DNA of 64,000 nt, taken from Bradyrhizobium tropiciagri (GTDB lineage: Bacteria; Pseudomonadota; Alphaproteobacteria; Rhizobiales; Xanthobacteraceae). The notes beneath the pieces are model-generated. The model did not search any database and was not told the DNA's origin. It saw only the letters and a program-made list of their open reading frames with translations. Positions 8,807-16,837 of the stretch are shown here, in pieces (position 1 is the stretch's first letter; each line of letters opens with the position of its first letter). Made by a program: the position numbers and the translations under genes. Location of the stretch: assembly GCF_001189845.1 (NCBI RefSeq), contig NZ_LFLZ01000005.1, positions 1 to 64,000 of the forward strand, given 5' to 3'.

Positions 8807-9401
8807 GCGTTGCCCTCTTGGTGTAGTACGTGTCCGTCCAGGTGCCGCAGTTGATATAGCCGCGCGGAAATTGCTCGGCGTTGATATCCGAGAGGCCCCA
8901 CCAAGGGTCCGCAATCGCCAGGCCGTAGTCGTATTGCGCGGGCAAGCCGACCGCTGGTTCATCCGCGTAACCCTTGATCGTGACAAGGTGGGCCCCGCCG
9001 CCATTCCAGACGATGCGTACGCAAAGCGGGCGTCTGCCTCCGATCTCTTCCTGGGTCTCTAGCAAGGACGCAGAACGGCGCGCGGTCCATTTCCTGAAAT
9101 GGCCAACGCGGAACAGCGAAGACATCAAGTAGCCGTAGACATTGCAGGTATCCTTGTCGGCCACGCAGCAATCAGTTCGGCCGAGCTGTCCGTTCGCAAT
9201 GTCGCATTGGGTCACCCTGCTGGAGGGACGATAAAAATGGGCGATGCTGGCCGCGACGGCGGCCCAGCACCAGTTTGTCTTTTCCTGGTGCTGGTTCTTG
9301 AAGTCGAGCAGCCGCCATCTCGATCGCCTGAACGGGGGCAATTTGATCGGGACGCATGTCGCGCCGACGAGAGAAGCGATTTCGTCTGCTGCCGGTGTCA
9401 C
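8787..9401 (-). CDS. AvrRpt2-like papain-fold cysteine protease
   Basis: A 204-residue protein with the hallmarks of the papain-like (C39/C70 clan) family that includes AvrRpt2. These are a catalytic Cys in KTNWCWAAVAASIAHFY (about residue 45), a catalytic His in GGGAHLVTIKGY (about 135) and an Asp in LAIADPWWG (about 165). Extra cysteines (CDIA, DCCVADKDTC) may bind metal or form disulfides. There is no obvious signal peptide. Its start overlaps the stop of the PAP2-type gene by four bases (ATGA), so the three genes are translationally coupled. Substrate unknown; cleavage of a protein or peptide is expected from the fold. Confidence 0.75.
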   Translation of the reverse strand: MTPAADEIASLVGATCVPIKLPPFRRSRWRLLDFKNQHQEKTNWCWAAVAASIAHFYRPSSRVTQCDIANGQLGRTDCCVADKDTCNVYGYLMSSLFRVGHFRKWTARRSASLLETQEEIGGRRPLCVRIVWNGGGAHLVTIKGYADEPAVGLPAQYDYGLAIADPWWGLSDINAEQFPRGYINCGTWTDTYYTKRATHGDSSS

Positions 9402-10303
9402 GATCGTTTCCCCCGCTTCTTCTTGGAGGTCGAACGTCCGGACGGCAGGACGAGTGTCCCGGCCTTGCCGGGCTCACGTTTGGCCTCGGCCAACACTGCC
9501 TTGAATGTCGGGCATTCCTTGAGGATCTCGAAAGCCTGGCCGGCAATCACCTTTCCGGCGTGGGTATCGCTCGGGTAATGGACGCCTGCCACCTCGCGAT
9601 TGCGCCCGATGCGATCGGCCAGCGCGACGAGCAACCGTTTGGTATGTCGAGGATGCATCTCCGCGAGCGCCAGAGCGATCAGGTGACTTTCGAGCGAATG
9701 CGCGCTCGGAAACGAGGCGTGCCCCGGCGAATTGATCAAGGGAACGAGCGCAGGACAGATCTGTTGCGGCCGAGCCCGATTGAACCGGAGCTTGAAGTCG
9801 ATCGCCACCATTTGCGCAACCCGGATCGCCATCTCGATGATCTTGAGCGAGCTGGGATGTGACCACGGCGACATCATCAAGACTTCGGCAAAATAGCCGC
9901 GCAGTCGCGTATTTTGATCGAGAATTTCACCGATCAGGCGAGGGCGCTCATCGCGCGCCATTGCGGCCAACTGATCGATTTCGGCAAAAATATCGGCATG
10001 ACGATGTGGCGGATCCGGAGCTTGAATGGAGCGACGCCAATTCGTCTGACCGAACTCAGCCAGCGCGATCACGCCAAAAAGGTCGGGCTCCCATCCCGAC
10101 CGAGGGAAAACCACGTTGAAATTGAGGTCTTTCTCGCAGATTTCACCGCCCAGCGGATCGAAGATCAGGAAAGGTGCGCCCTGTGCTGGCGGCGAACCCA
10201 TATAGGCTCCGCCCGCGCCATAGCTTTGACCGCCGCCTCCCCCGCCATCCCCGCCGCCGTCGCCGCCACCGTCCCCGCCGCCATCAAATACGTGAAACTG
10301 CAT
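9398..10303 (-). CDS. PAP2 / vanadium haloperoxidase-like phosphatase
   Basis: A 301-residue protein with the three-part phosphatase signature of the PAP2/vanadium haloperoxidase superfamily: KLRFNRARP (K-x6-RP), FPSAHS (PSxH) and NREVAGVHYPSD (R-x5-H-x3-D). It should therefore hydrolyse phosphate monoesters or bind vanadate; without a membrane region it resembles the soluble acid phosphatase/haloperoxidase branch. The first about 25 residues are a flexible Gly/Asp repeat (GGGD three times, then GGGGGG). It lies 49 bp after the cyclase gene and overlaps the protease gene by ATGA. Confidence 0.82.
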   Translation of the reverse strand: MQFHVFDGGGDGGGDGGGDGGGGGGQSYGAGGAYMGSPPAQGAPFLIFDPLGGEICEKDLNFNVVFPRSGWEPDLFGVIALAEFGQTNWRRSIQAPDPPHRHADIFAEIDQLAAMARDERPRLIGEILDQNTRLRGYFAEVLMMSPWSHPSSLKIIEMAIRVAQMVAIDFKLRFNRARPQQICPALVPLINSPGHASFPSAHSLESHLIALALAEMHPRHTKRLLVALADRIGRNREVAGVHYPSDTHAGKVIAGQAFEILKECPTFKAVLAEAKREPGKAGTLVLPSGRSTSKKKRGKRS

Positions 10304-10352
10304 TGCAACCTCCCAGCTCCAGTAATCAATTTGTCAATCAGGCACTCCAAAT

Positions 10353-12161
10353 TCAGACAGGAAGTCCGGCGGCTTCCAGCCGCTGCACGTAAAGTGAAGC
10401 TTGCTCCGCCTTGAAAGGGCAACGCGGCGCGTAATGAGACACAGTGAATTGCGGCAGAACCGACCGGTGATGTGTTGCCAACAGCGCGGCGTCCTCATGC
10501 CGGCCGACGGCCACGAGGCTTGCCGCTGCGATCCGGATCGCGTTTCCGTATCGGGGATTGAGGCTGAGCGCCTTTCGCGACCAGCGAATGGCCTCCTCAT
10601 AGGTGCCGTTCAAATAATGATTTTGGCCGAGCCGCGAAAAACTGGTGAAGGCTTGTTGATCCAGCGGCGACAGCCGAATGGCTCGTTCGGCTCGTTCGAT
10701 TCCCGACGCTGGCTTGCCGATGAAGCCGTATGTTGCGCTGCTGAACATCCATGCCCAGGGATTGTTTGGCGACGCGGCAAGCGCGCGGTCAAAACAGTCC
10801 AGGGCTGTGTCAAAGTCAAAATGGAACGCGCTCCGCGCGTGCCCCTGCAGTGAAAGGGCAAGCGCGTCGGATGGATCTCGTTCGATGGCGCAATTCGAGA
10901 GCCGGATGATCTCGGCGATCTCGGCGCTGGGATCGGTCGACCGGCCCTCGGCGATGTTCAGCATGTGCCAGCGCGCTGAAAACGCATATGGCGCCGCATA
11001 GCCGTCGTCCTCTTCGCGCGCCCGCTCCAGCAGCGTCCGCGCCATCGAAAAGCTGGCGAAGTCCAGCTTGTAGAGCAGATCAAGCGCGCGCAGGAAATAA
11101 TCGTACGAGTTCAGATTGTGCGGGCGCTTCCGCAGCGCGCGCTTCACCTCGGCCTGGCGCACGTGTGTCGAGATGCGGCCGACGATCATGAGGGCGATTT
11201 CGTCCTGCACGCCGAAGATGTGCTCGATATCGGTTTCGTATTTCTCAGCCCATATGACCGATGCCGTCGACAGGTCACCGAGCTCGACAGAGAGCCGGAT
11301 TCGATCGCCGGCGCGACGAATGCTGCCACTGAGCAAATACCGCACGCCAAGTCGTTCGCCGGCCACCGTTCCGTAGTCGACGGCGCGGCGATCGATCATC
11401 ATGGTCGACCCGCGGGCAACGACCAGAAGATGTTTAATATTGCTGAGCGTCGCGATGATATCGTCGACGAATCCCTCGGCGAAATAATTGTCGGCGGGGT
11501 CGTCTGAAAGACTGACGAGCGGCAGGACGGCGATCGAGGGCAATTTTGCCCGCCTGGAAGGCGAGCGCGCGAACCCGACTGCCGCGCCGCGGTCCACCCC
11601 CGGCAATCGCAGCGAGAACGCGGGGACAGCTCGGGTTAGGTTCTTCAGCCGAAGGTCGCCGAGACTGTCGAATTTCAGGTCTCCGGCGCCATCAAGATTG
11701 TCGAGCACGGCCGATGAGACCACGATCCCGTCTGCCGGCGCAGTCGTCTGAAGACGCGCGGCGATATTGACCGCGCTTCCGTAGACGTCGTCGAGATCGA
11801 AGATGACGGGCTCCCAATGGATGCCAATTCGAAATGCGATGCGGCGCTCGGGAGAGTGCTGGCTCTCCCGGGAGAGGATTTCCTGCTGTAACTCGGTCGC
11901 GCATTCGACCGCATCCAGCGGGCTCTCGAAGACCGCGAGAAACCCGTCGCCGGTGTTCTTCACGATTTCACCGCGATGGGAGACGATGGTCGGATCGGTG
12001 ACTTCGACCCGGAGAGTGCGATAGCGTTGATGGGTTTCGAGCTCGGCCGCTTCCATCAGTCGGGTGTAGCCAACCACGTCAGCCGCAAGGACCGCGCGAC
12101 AAGCCCGCTCAAAGGGAGGCAGCACTTGAGAGGACAACACAGGGTCAGTGTGCACTGCCAT
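10353..12161 (-). CDS. Class III adenylate/guanylate cyclase with TolB-like and TPR regions
   Basis: A 602-residue cytoplasmic protein. Residues about 20-170 form a class III cyclase homology domain (VLAADVVGYTRLME with the first metal Asp, NTGDGFLAVF with the second, and YGSAVNIAARLQ). Residues about 210-330 match the TolB-like beta domain often joined to these cyclases (SIAVLPLVSLSDDPADNYFA, then DDIIATLS). The C-terminal half is helical with tetratricopeptide repeats (ALDCFDRALAASPNNPWAW and following). It probably makes cAMP or cGMP in response to an interaction sensed by the repeats; this is family-based. It heads the reverse-strand group with the PAP2 and protease genes. Confidence 0.85.
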   Translation of the reverse strand: MAVHTDPVLSSQVLPPFERACRAVLAADVVGYTRLMEAAELETHQRYRTLRVEVTDPTIVSHRGEIVKNTGDGFLAVFESPLDAVECATELQQEILSRESQHSPERRIAFRIGIHWEPVIFDLDDVYGSAVNIAARLQTTAPADGIVVSSAVLDNLDGAGDLKFDSLGDLRLKNLTRAVPAFSLRLPGVDRGAAVGFARSPSRRAKLPSIAVLPLVSLSDDPADNYFAEGFVDDIIATLSNIKHLLVVARGSTMMIDRRAVDYGTVAGERLGVRYLLSGSIRRAGDRIRLSVELGDLSTASVIWAEKYETDIEHIFGVQDEIALMIVGRISTHVRQAEVKRALRKRPHNLNSYDYFLRALDLLYKLDFASFSMARTLLERAREEDDGYAAPYAFSARWHMLNIAEGRSTDPSAEIAEIIRLSNCAIERDPSDALALSLQGHARSAFHFDFDTALDCFDRALAASPNNPWAWMFSSATYGFIGKPASGIERAERAIRLSPLDQQAFTSFSRLGQNHYLNGTYEEAIRWSRKALSLNPRYGNAIRIAAASLVAVGRHEDAALLATHHRSVLPQFTVSHYAPRCPFKAEQASLYVQRLEAAGLPV

Positions 12162-12421
12162 GCCCGCTTATACCGTCGCGCTATAACCTTCCATGTACGT
12201 TAGCATGCGGAAACGACCCTGTCGCCACCGGGGCGGGACTCGTTGGTGAGCGTCGCCGAGCGCCACAAAAAGGGGCAGGCAAAGAGCTGTTTATCCGGGA
12301 ATTCGCTACAGATGATGGCTATCAGCCCACGCCCATATCTGCGCCTTGCGATCCACTTCCTCCGCAGATGGCCAAAGCGCTCAGTACCAAGATGGCACGG
12401 GGTGAGAATTCCCGGTCGGCG

Positions 12422-12603
12422 TTATGCAGATTGGGCCAACTCCCGCAAAGGCCGTTCGATCGCGGCGCCGACGTCGTCCTGGTGACCCACCTGGGGCAGG
12501 TGCCCGGCGTCGGCAATGCACGCGAGCCGGCGAGCGAGCATCGTTGCGAGCGCCGTCGTCGGCTGCACCAGCTCGCGGGTGGGGGATTCTGGCTGGCCAG
12601 GCC
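12422..12603 (-). pseudogene. C-terminal remnant of alpha/beta hydrolase
   Basis: A short reverse-strand frame ending at a TAA (12422-12424) reads as the end of an alpha/beta hydrolase. It has a PTRELVQP strand with the usual position of the acidic residue, then the catalytic-His segment IADAGHLPQVGHQDD and a last helix AAIERPLRELAQ. The nucleophile elbow and most of the fold are missing. It meets a LysR remnant on the opposite strand within ten bases. Confidence 0.6.
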
Positions 12604-12612
12604 GGCGGCGAG

Positions 12613-12915
12613 ATGAGCGCGGATCAGGAGACGCTGCGGTTCGAGCAGATGTTCTTCGCGCTGCAGGCGACGATCGAGCGGATCGGCATCGGGCTGTTTC
12701 CGCTGTTTCTGGTCATCGACGAGCTGATGGCCGGCCAGCTCTGCCTGCCGTTCGGCGATCTCGGTCTGCGCAAGCGCGAATACCGCTCGTTCTATCTGAC
12801 CGACAATGAAAGCGCCGGCGCCATCGCCGACTTCACCGCCTGGCTTGCCGATGCCGGGCGCGAGACCGAGCAATTCATGATCGATTGGGGCACGTCGAAG
12901 GGCTGGAGCTTCTAG
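12613..12915 (+). pseudogene. C-terminal remnant of LysR-family regulator
   Basis: About 100 residues matching the end of a LysR substrate-binding domain (GcvA-like): LRFEQMFFALQATIERIGIG, LFPLFLVIDELMAGQLCLPF, and a final ADFTAWLADAG helix. The DNA-binding N-terminus is absent, so it cannot act as a regulator. The open frame extends upstream into hydrolase-remnant sequence on the other strand. It looks like a deletion scar joining two decayed genes. Confidence 0.65.
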
Positions 12916-12951
12916 GCGCGCGGCTCTATGACAGCAGGAGGGGGAACGCGC

Positions 12952-13938
12952 ATGCCAAGGATGTCTCGCCGGCCATTCCTGCAATTCGCGCTTGGTGCTG
13001 CGACGCTGCCGCTTGCATCATCAGGTGTGCGCGCCGAAACCATGGCACGCCCGATCACCATGATCGTGCCGTTCGCCGCCGGCGGGCCGACCGATGTGCT
13101 GGCGCGGATCCTCGCCGAATACATGCGCAACGCGGTCGGCCATCCCGTCATCATCGAAAATGTCACCGGCGCTTCGGGCACCGTTGCGGGGCTGCGCGCC
13201 TCGCGCGCGACACCCGATGGCACCACGATCACGATCGGGCATTGGGGCACGCATTGCCTCAACGGCGCGATCTATCAGCTGCAATATGACGTGCGCGAGT
13301 TCGCGCCGATTGCGCTGATCGCGAGCGGGCCGCAGCTCATCATCGGCCGGCCCGATTTGCCGGCGAAGAATCTAAAAGAGCTGATCGCCTGGCTCAAGGC
13401 CAATGGCGACAAGGCGACGGCAGGCACCGCGGGCCCGGGCTCTGGCGCGCATGTCGCCGGCGTGTTCTTCCAGCAGCTGACGAGCACGAACTTCTCCTTC
13501 GTGCCGTATCGCGGCGCCGGCCCCGCGCTGAACGATCTGATGGCCGGGCACATCGACATCATGTTCGATCAGGCCTCCAACTCGCTGCCGCAGGTGAAGA
13601 GTGGAACCGTGAAGGCGTTCGCGGTGACGGCGTCATCGCGGCTTGCATCGGCGCCCGATATTCCGACCGTCGATGAGGCGGGATTGCCGGGTCTCTACAT
13701 TGCCTATTGGCACGGCATCTGGGCACCGAAGGGCACGCCTGCCGATATCGTGTCTGTTCTGTCGAAGGCGGTGATGTCGGCGCTCGCCGAGCCCGCCGTC
13801 CGGCAGCGCTTCGCCGAGCTCGGGCAGGAAATCCCGCCACCGGACAAGCAGAGCCCCGCCGCGCTGCGCGACCATCAGGCCGCCGAGATCGAGAAATGGT
13901 GGCCGATCGTCAAATCGGCCAACATCAAGGCGGAATAA
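12952..13938 (+). CDS. TctC/Bug-family tripartite tricarboxylate transporter binding protein
   Basis: A 328-residue periplasmic binding protein of the Bug (TctC) family. Start at the ATG preceded by AGGAGGGGG. The N-terminus MSRRPFLQFALGAATLPLAS looks like a Tat-type or Sec signal. Family motifs follow: PITMIVPFAAGGPTDVLAR, VIIENVTGASG, FSFVPYRGAGPALNDLMAGH and SAPDIPTVDEAGLPG. Such proteins capture carboxylates or related small molecules, feeding TctAB or acting as orphan sensors. No tctA or tctB is adjacent, so the transported ligand and partner are unknown. Confidence 0.9.
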   Translation: MPRMSRRPFLQFALGAATLPLASSGVRAETMARPITMIVPFAAGGPTDVLARILAEYMRNAVGHPVIIENVTGASGTVAGLRASRATPDGTTITIGHWGTHCLNGAIYQLQYDVREFAPIALIASGPQLIIGRPDLPAKNLKELIAWLKANGDKATAGTAGPGSGAHVAGVFFQQLTSTNFSFVPYRGAGPALNDLMAGHIDIMFDQASNSLPQVKSGTVKAFAVTASSRLASAPDIPTVDEAGLPGLYIAYWHGIWAPKGTPADIVSVLSKAVMSALAEPAVRQRFAELGQEIPPPDKQSPAALRDHQAAEIEKWWPIVKSANIKAE

Positions 13939-14035
13939 GTTCCAGCCGCGATGTTCCAGCAAGCTTCAACGCAGCGCGAATGGCAGGCACCCTGCCGTTT
14001 TCGGACTTTCGATGTAGGCCAAAGGTTAAGCACCG

Positions 14036-14053
14036 CTGTCACGCCAACGTCAC
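14036..14053 (+). promoter_or_regulatory. Pho-box-like site upstream of pstS
   Basis: CTGTCAC-GCCA-ACGTCAC is two seven-base direct half-sites separated by four bases, the spacing of a PhoB binding site (CTGTCAT-N4-CTGTCAT). It lies 79 bp upstream of the pstS ATG. The first half-site matches the consensus at six of seven bases, the second at four to five. Confidence 0.55.
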
Positions 14054-14131
14054 CGGCGTTCGGAAAAACGTTGCCGCTGCTAACGAGAGCATCGAGCACG
14101 CGAGACTTCTCGCGTTTCCACGGAGATCAGC

Positions 14132-15142
14132 ATGAAATTCGTTAAATCGATCGTGGCCGCCGGTCTGGTGGTCATGGCTACGCCCAGCTTCGCAGCCGAC
14201 ATCACCGGTGCCGGCTCGACCTTCATCTTCCCCGTCCTGTCCAAGTGGGCCGATGCCTACAAGAAGGATTCGGGCAGCGGTGTGAATTACCAATCGATCG
14301 GTTCGGGTGCCGGCATCAAGCAGATCGAAGCCAACACCGTGACCTTCGGCGCGACCGATGCGCCGCTGAAGTCCGACCAGTTGCAGAAGGACGGTCTTGC
14401 GCAGTGGCCGATGATCATGGGCGCGATCGTGCCGGTGGTGAACCTCGAAGGCGTGAAGGCCGGCGATCTGGTGCTCGACGGTCCGACGCTTGCCAACATA
14501 TTCCTCGGCAAGATCACCAAATGGGATGACGCGGCGATCAAGAAGCTCAACCCGAAGGCCAAGCTGCCGTCCGAAGCGATCTCGGTCGTCCATCGCGCCG
14601 ACGGTTCGGGAACGACCTTCAACTTCACCGACTATCTGAGCAAGGTCAGCCCGGACTGGAAGAGCAAGATCGGGTCCGGTACTGCCGTCGAATGGCCGAT
14701 CGGCGTCGGCGCCAAGGGCAACGAAGGCGTCGCGGGCAACATCGCGCAGGCCAAGAACTCGATCGGTTATGTCGAGTATGCCTATGCCAAGCAGAACAAG
14801 CTGACCTACACCGCGCTGGTCAACAAGGCCGGCAAGACCATCCAGCCGACCAACGAAGCATTCCAGGCTGCCGCCTCGAACGCCGACTGGACCAACGCGC
14901 CCGGCTACTACCTGATCCTGACCGACCAGCCCGGCGACAAGTCCTGGCCGATCGTCGCTTCGACGTTCATCCTGTTGCACAAGGATGCGACCGACAAGGC
15001 GGCCTCGAAGGAAGCGCTCAAGTTCTTCAAGTTCGCTTTCGACAAGGGTGCCAAGAGCGCTGAGGAGCTCGACTACATCCCGATGCCCGACAGCGTCGTG
15101 AAGCAGATCGAGAAGACCTGGGCCGCCGACGTGAAGAGCTGA
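14132..15142 (+). CDS. pstS: Phosphate ABC transporter substrate-binding protein PstS
   Basis: A 336-residue periplasmic phosphate-binding protein. Signal peptide about 1-21 (ending PSFA-AD). Conserved phosphate-contact segments are [37 protein letters not shown], and the [17 protein letters not shown] loop. The latter is the classic PstS signature. It delivers phosphate to the PstCA permease and PstB ATPase. None of these is in the window, and a strong terminator follows at 15173, so pstS is transcribed alone here. A Pho-box-like site upstream suggests induction by phosphate limitation through PhoB. Confidence 0.95.
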   Translation: MKFVKSIVAAGLVVMATPSFAADITGAGSTFIFPVLSKWADAYKKDSGSGVNYQSIGSGAGIKQIEANTVTFGATDAPLKSDQLQKDGLAQWPMIMGAIVPVVNLEGVKAGDLVLDGPTLANIFLGKITKWDDAAIKKLNPKAKLPSEAISVVHRADGSGTTFNFTDYLSKVSPDWKSKIGSGTAVEWPIGVGAKGNEGVAGNIAQAKNSIGYVEYAYAKQNKLTYTALVNKAGKTIQPTNEAFQAAASNADWTNAPGYYLILTDQPGDKSWPIVASTFILLHKDATDKAASKEALKFFKFAFDKGAKSAEELDYIPMPDSVVKQIEKTWAADVKS

Positions 15143-15172
15143 GACGCTCCTTTCCACCACGCGCAATTGCGG

Positions 15173-15206
15173 GAGCCGGCGTCGATCGACGCCGGCTCTT
15201 TTGTTT
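15173..15206 (+). terminator. Rho-independent terminator after pstS
   Basis: A perfect 26-bp palindrome (GAGCCGGCGTCGA and its complement) followed directly by TTTTGTTT, 30 bp after the pstS stop codon. Confidence 0.9.
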
Positions 15207-15350
15207 GGGCTCGGCGGCCGTCGAGCCGCGCCGCCGGGCGCGAGAAGGTCTTGCCGGGGCTCCGGATCGAATCTAGCCCTTTGACTTGAAAAGGGAATTT
15301 TCGCCGAACGTCTCTACCGGCAAGGGCCTTGAACAGCGCATCTGAGGTCA

Positions 15351-15372
15351 TATATGTACAATCGAACATATA
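15351..15372. promoter_or_regulatory. Candidate autoregulatory operator of TetR gene
   Basis: A perfect inverted repeat TATATGT-N8-ACATATA ends ten bases before the TetR start codon. Its AT-rich composition stands out from the GC-rich surroundings. The size (22 bp) and position fit a TetR dimer site controlling its own gene. Confidence 0.55.
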
Positions 15373-15381
15373 GAGACAACG

Positions 15382-16098
15382 ATGATCAATACGAGCAAGA
15401 CGGCAACCGCGCCGGTCGCCCGGCCCAAGGGGCGCCGCAGCAAGGACATGCCCGACGGCCGCCAGGCGCTGCTGATTGCGGCGACCGAGGCCTTTGCGGC
15501 ACAGGGCTTTGACGGCGCCGACCTGCGCAGCGTCGCTGCGGCGGCGGGCGTCGCGCCGAACCTCGTGCGGGTCCATTTCGGCAACAAGGCCGCGCTGTGG
15601 GAGGCCTGCCTCGACCGCATCGTCGTGCTCACGATGCCCGTGATGGCCGAGGTGCATGCGATCGCGACCGACACGACGCGGTCGCTCGGCGACCGACTGC
15701 GCGATCTCATCATCACGGTCGCAACGTTCTACGCCGCGCATCCGCAGGTGAGGAATTTCGTGGTTCGCCATGGCGCGGAAGCACCCGAGCGCTCCACGCT
15801 GGTGACCGAGAAGCTGCTGCGTCCGGCCTATGAGAGCGCGCGCGAGCTGTTCCAGGCCGGCATCGCCGCAGGCATCATCCGCAGCAGTCATCCGGCGCTG
15901 TTCTTTGCCTTGCTCAATGCGGCCCTCAACCAGCCGCCGGCTTTTCCGATGCTGCTCGGCCGGTTCGCGCCCGAGATCGATCCTGCGACGGCCTGGACCG
16001 AGCTGCTCGACACCACGATCGCAACGCTTCTGCACCTTCCGCCGTCGCAGGCCGCCGCCGAACGCGCTGCCAGCGACGGCCGCAAGCCGGCGCCGTGA
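15382..16098 (+). CDS. TetR/AcrR-family transcriptional regulator
   Basis: A 238-residue regulator. After a basic N-terminal tail (PVARPKGRRSKDMPDGR), residues about 28-75 form the TetR helix-turn-helix: LLIAATEAFAAQGFDGADLR, VAAAAGVAPNLVRVHFGNKA. The remainder is a helical ligand and dimer domain with no identifiable ligand. A palindrome immediately upstream suggests autoregulation. The short secreted-protein gene 45 bp downstream on the same strand might be a target, but its own RBS and family give no hint of a shared function. Confidence 0.9.
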   Translation: MINTSKTATAPVARPKGRRSKDMPDGRQALLIAATEAFAAQGFDGADLRSVAAAAGVAPNLVRVHFGNKAALWEACLDRIVVLTMPVMAEVHAIATDTTRSLGDRLRDLIITVATFYAAHPQVRNFVVRHGAEAPERSTLVTEKLLRPAYESARELFQAGIAAGIIRSSHPALFFALLNAALNQPPAFPMLLGRFAPEIDPATAWTELLDTTIATLLHLPPSQAAAERAASDGRKPAP

Positions 16099-16143
16099 CA
16101 TCCGGTCTCGACGACACTTCAACTGCCAGTGAGAGAGTGATCC

Positions 16144-16407
16144 ATGAAACTTCGCCTTGCCCTCGTGCTGTTCGCCGCAACGGTCGCGCCTGCCATGACG
16201 CCCGCCTTGGCCCAGTCCGGACCGAACGAATCGATGCAGCGCCAGGCCTGCATGGGTGACGCCGTCCGCCTCTGTGGCGCCTACATTCCGGATCGCGGCC
16301 GGATCAGGGATTGCATGGCCGCGCAGGTCGAGCAGCTCAGCCCGTCGTGCCGCGCGGTGTTCGAGGCGTCCGTGCAGGCCGAGCGTTCACCGTCGGCCCG
16401 GCGTTGA
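16144..16407 (+). CDS. Small secreted cysteine-rich protein
   Basis: An 87-residue protein with a clear signal peptide (about 1-23, ending PALA-Q). The mature part has four cysteines in a spaced pattern (QACMGDAVRLCGAYIPD, RDCMAAQ, SPSCRAVF). This resembles the small Cys-rich repeat proteins common in Bradyrhizobium-type genomes. Start chosen by the preceding GAGAGAGTG. Function unknown; it is likely a disulfide-bonded periplasmic protein. Confidence 0.75.
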   Translation: MKLRLALVLFAATVAPAMTPALAQSGPNESMQRQACMGDAVRLCGAYIPDRGRIRDCMAAQVEQLSPSCRAVFEASVQAERSPSARR

Positions 16408-16442
16408 TCCGCGCCGTCCGGTCCTGCCGCAGACATCCGACG

Positions 16443-16631
16443 TCATGGCAGGGCCGGCAGCTTGCAACTTCGGCATTGGAAATCGCTGCCGCGCTCGTCG
16501 GTGCGGATCTCGAAATCCTCCGAGACCTTTAGGATCCGATTGCGGAAAGGGGCGATCTCGAACAGCTCGGCGTGCCCCGTGCGCCGGCATTTTGGGCACC
16601 GCAGAATCTCAGTCCAACTGGAGTTGGTCAT
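16443..16631 (-). CDS. Small zinc-ribbon protein
   Basis: A 62-residue cytoplasmic protein with a two-knuckle zinc-ribbon pattern: CPKC near the N-terminus and CRSC near the C-terminus, about 38 residues apart. The start at MTNSSWTEIL is preferred over an upstream ATG because small proteins of this kind begin just before TEILRCPKC. It converges on the preceding Cys-rich gene. Role unknown. Confidence 0.6.
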   Translation of the reverse strand: MTNSSWTEILRCPKCRRTGHAELFEIAPFRNRILKVSEDFEIRTDERGSDFQCRSCKLPALP

Positions 16632-16772
16632 GATGTGGCCTGGCCAACGCGCGCCGGAATGATAGCTCGATTGGGCCCGATTGACTTTGATCCAGCTCAA
16701 AACGAGCCCGCCGCTCGAGCCGATGGTGCCGAAGAGCCACCTGTCCCAAATCAGTGAAAACCCCGACGTCTG

Positions 16773-16788
16773 TTAACCTTTGGTTAAC
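16773..16788 (+). promoter_or_regulatory. CtrA-type box upstream of minC
   Basis: TTAA-CCTTTGG-TTAAC matches the full alphaproteobacterial CtrA consensus TTAA-N7-TTAAC exactly. It lies 50 bp upstream of the minC start codon; a further GTTAACC half-site is at 16803-16809. CtrA control of min genes is known in other alphaproteobacteria such as Brucella and Sinorhizobium, which supports a functional site. Confidence 0.7.
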
Positions 16789-16837
16789 CATGCGGGCCGA
16801 TTGTTAACCATTCGACAAGACAACCGAGTCAGGGGCG

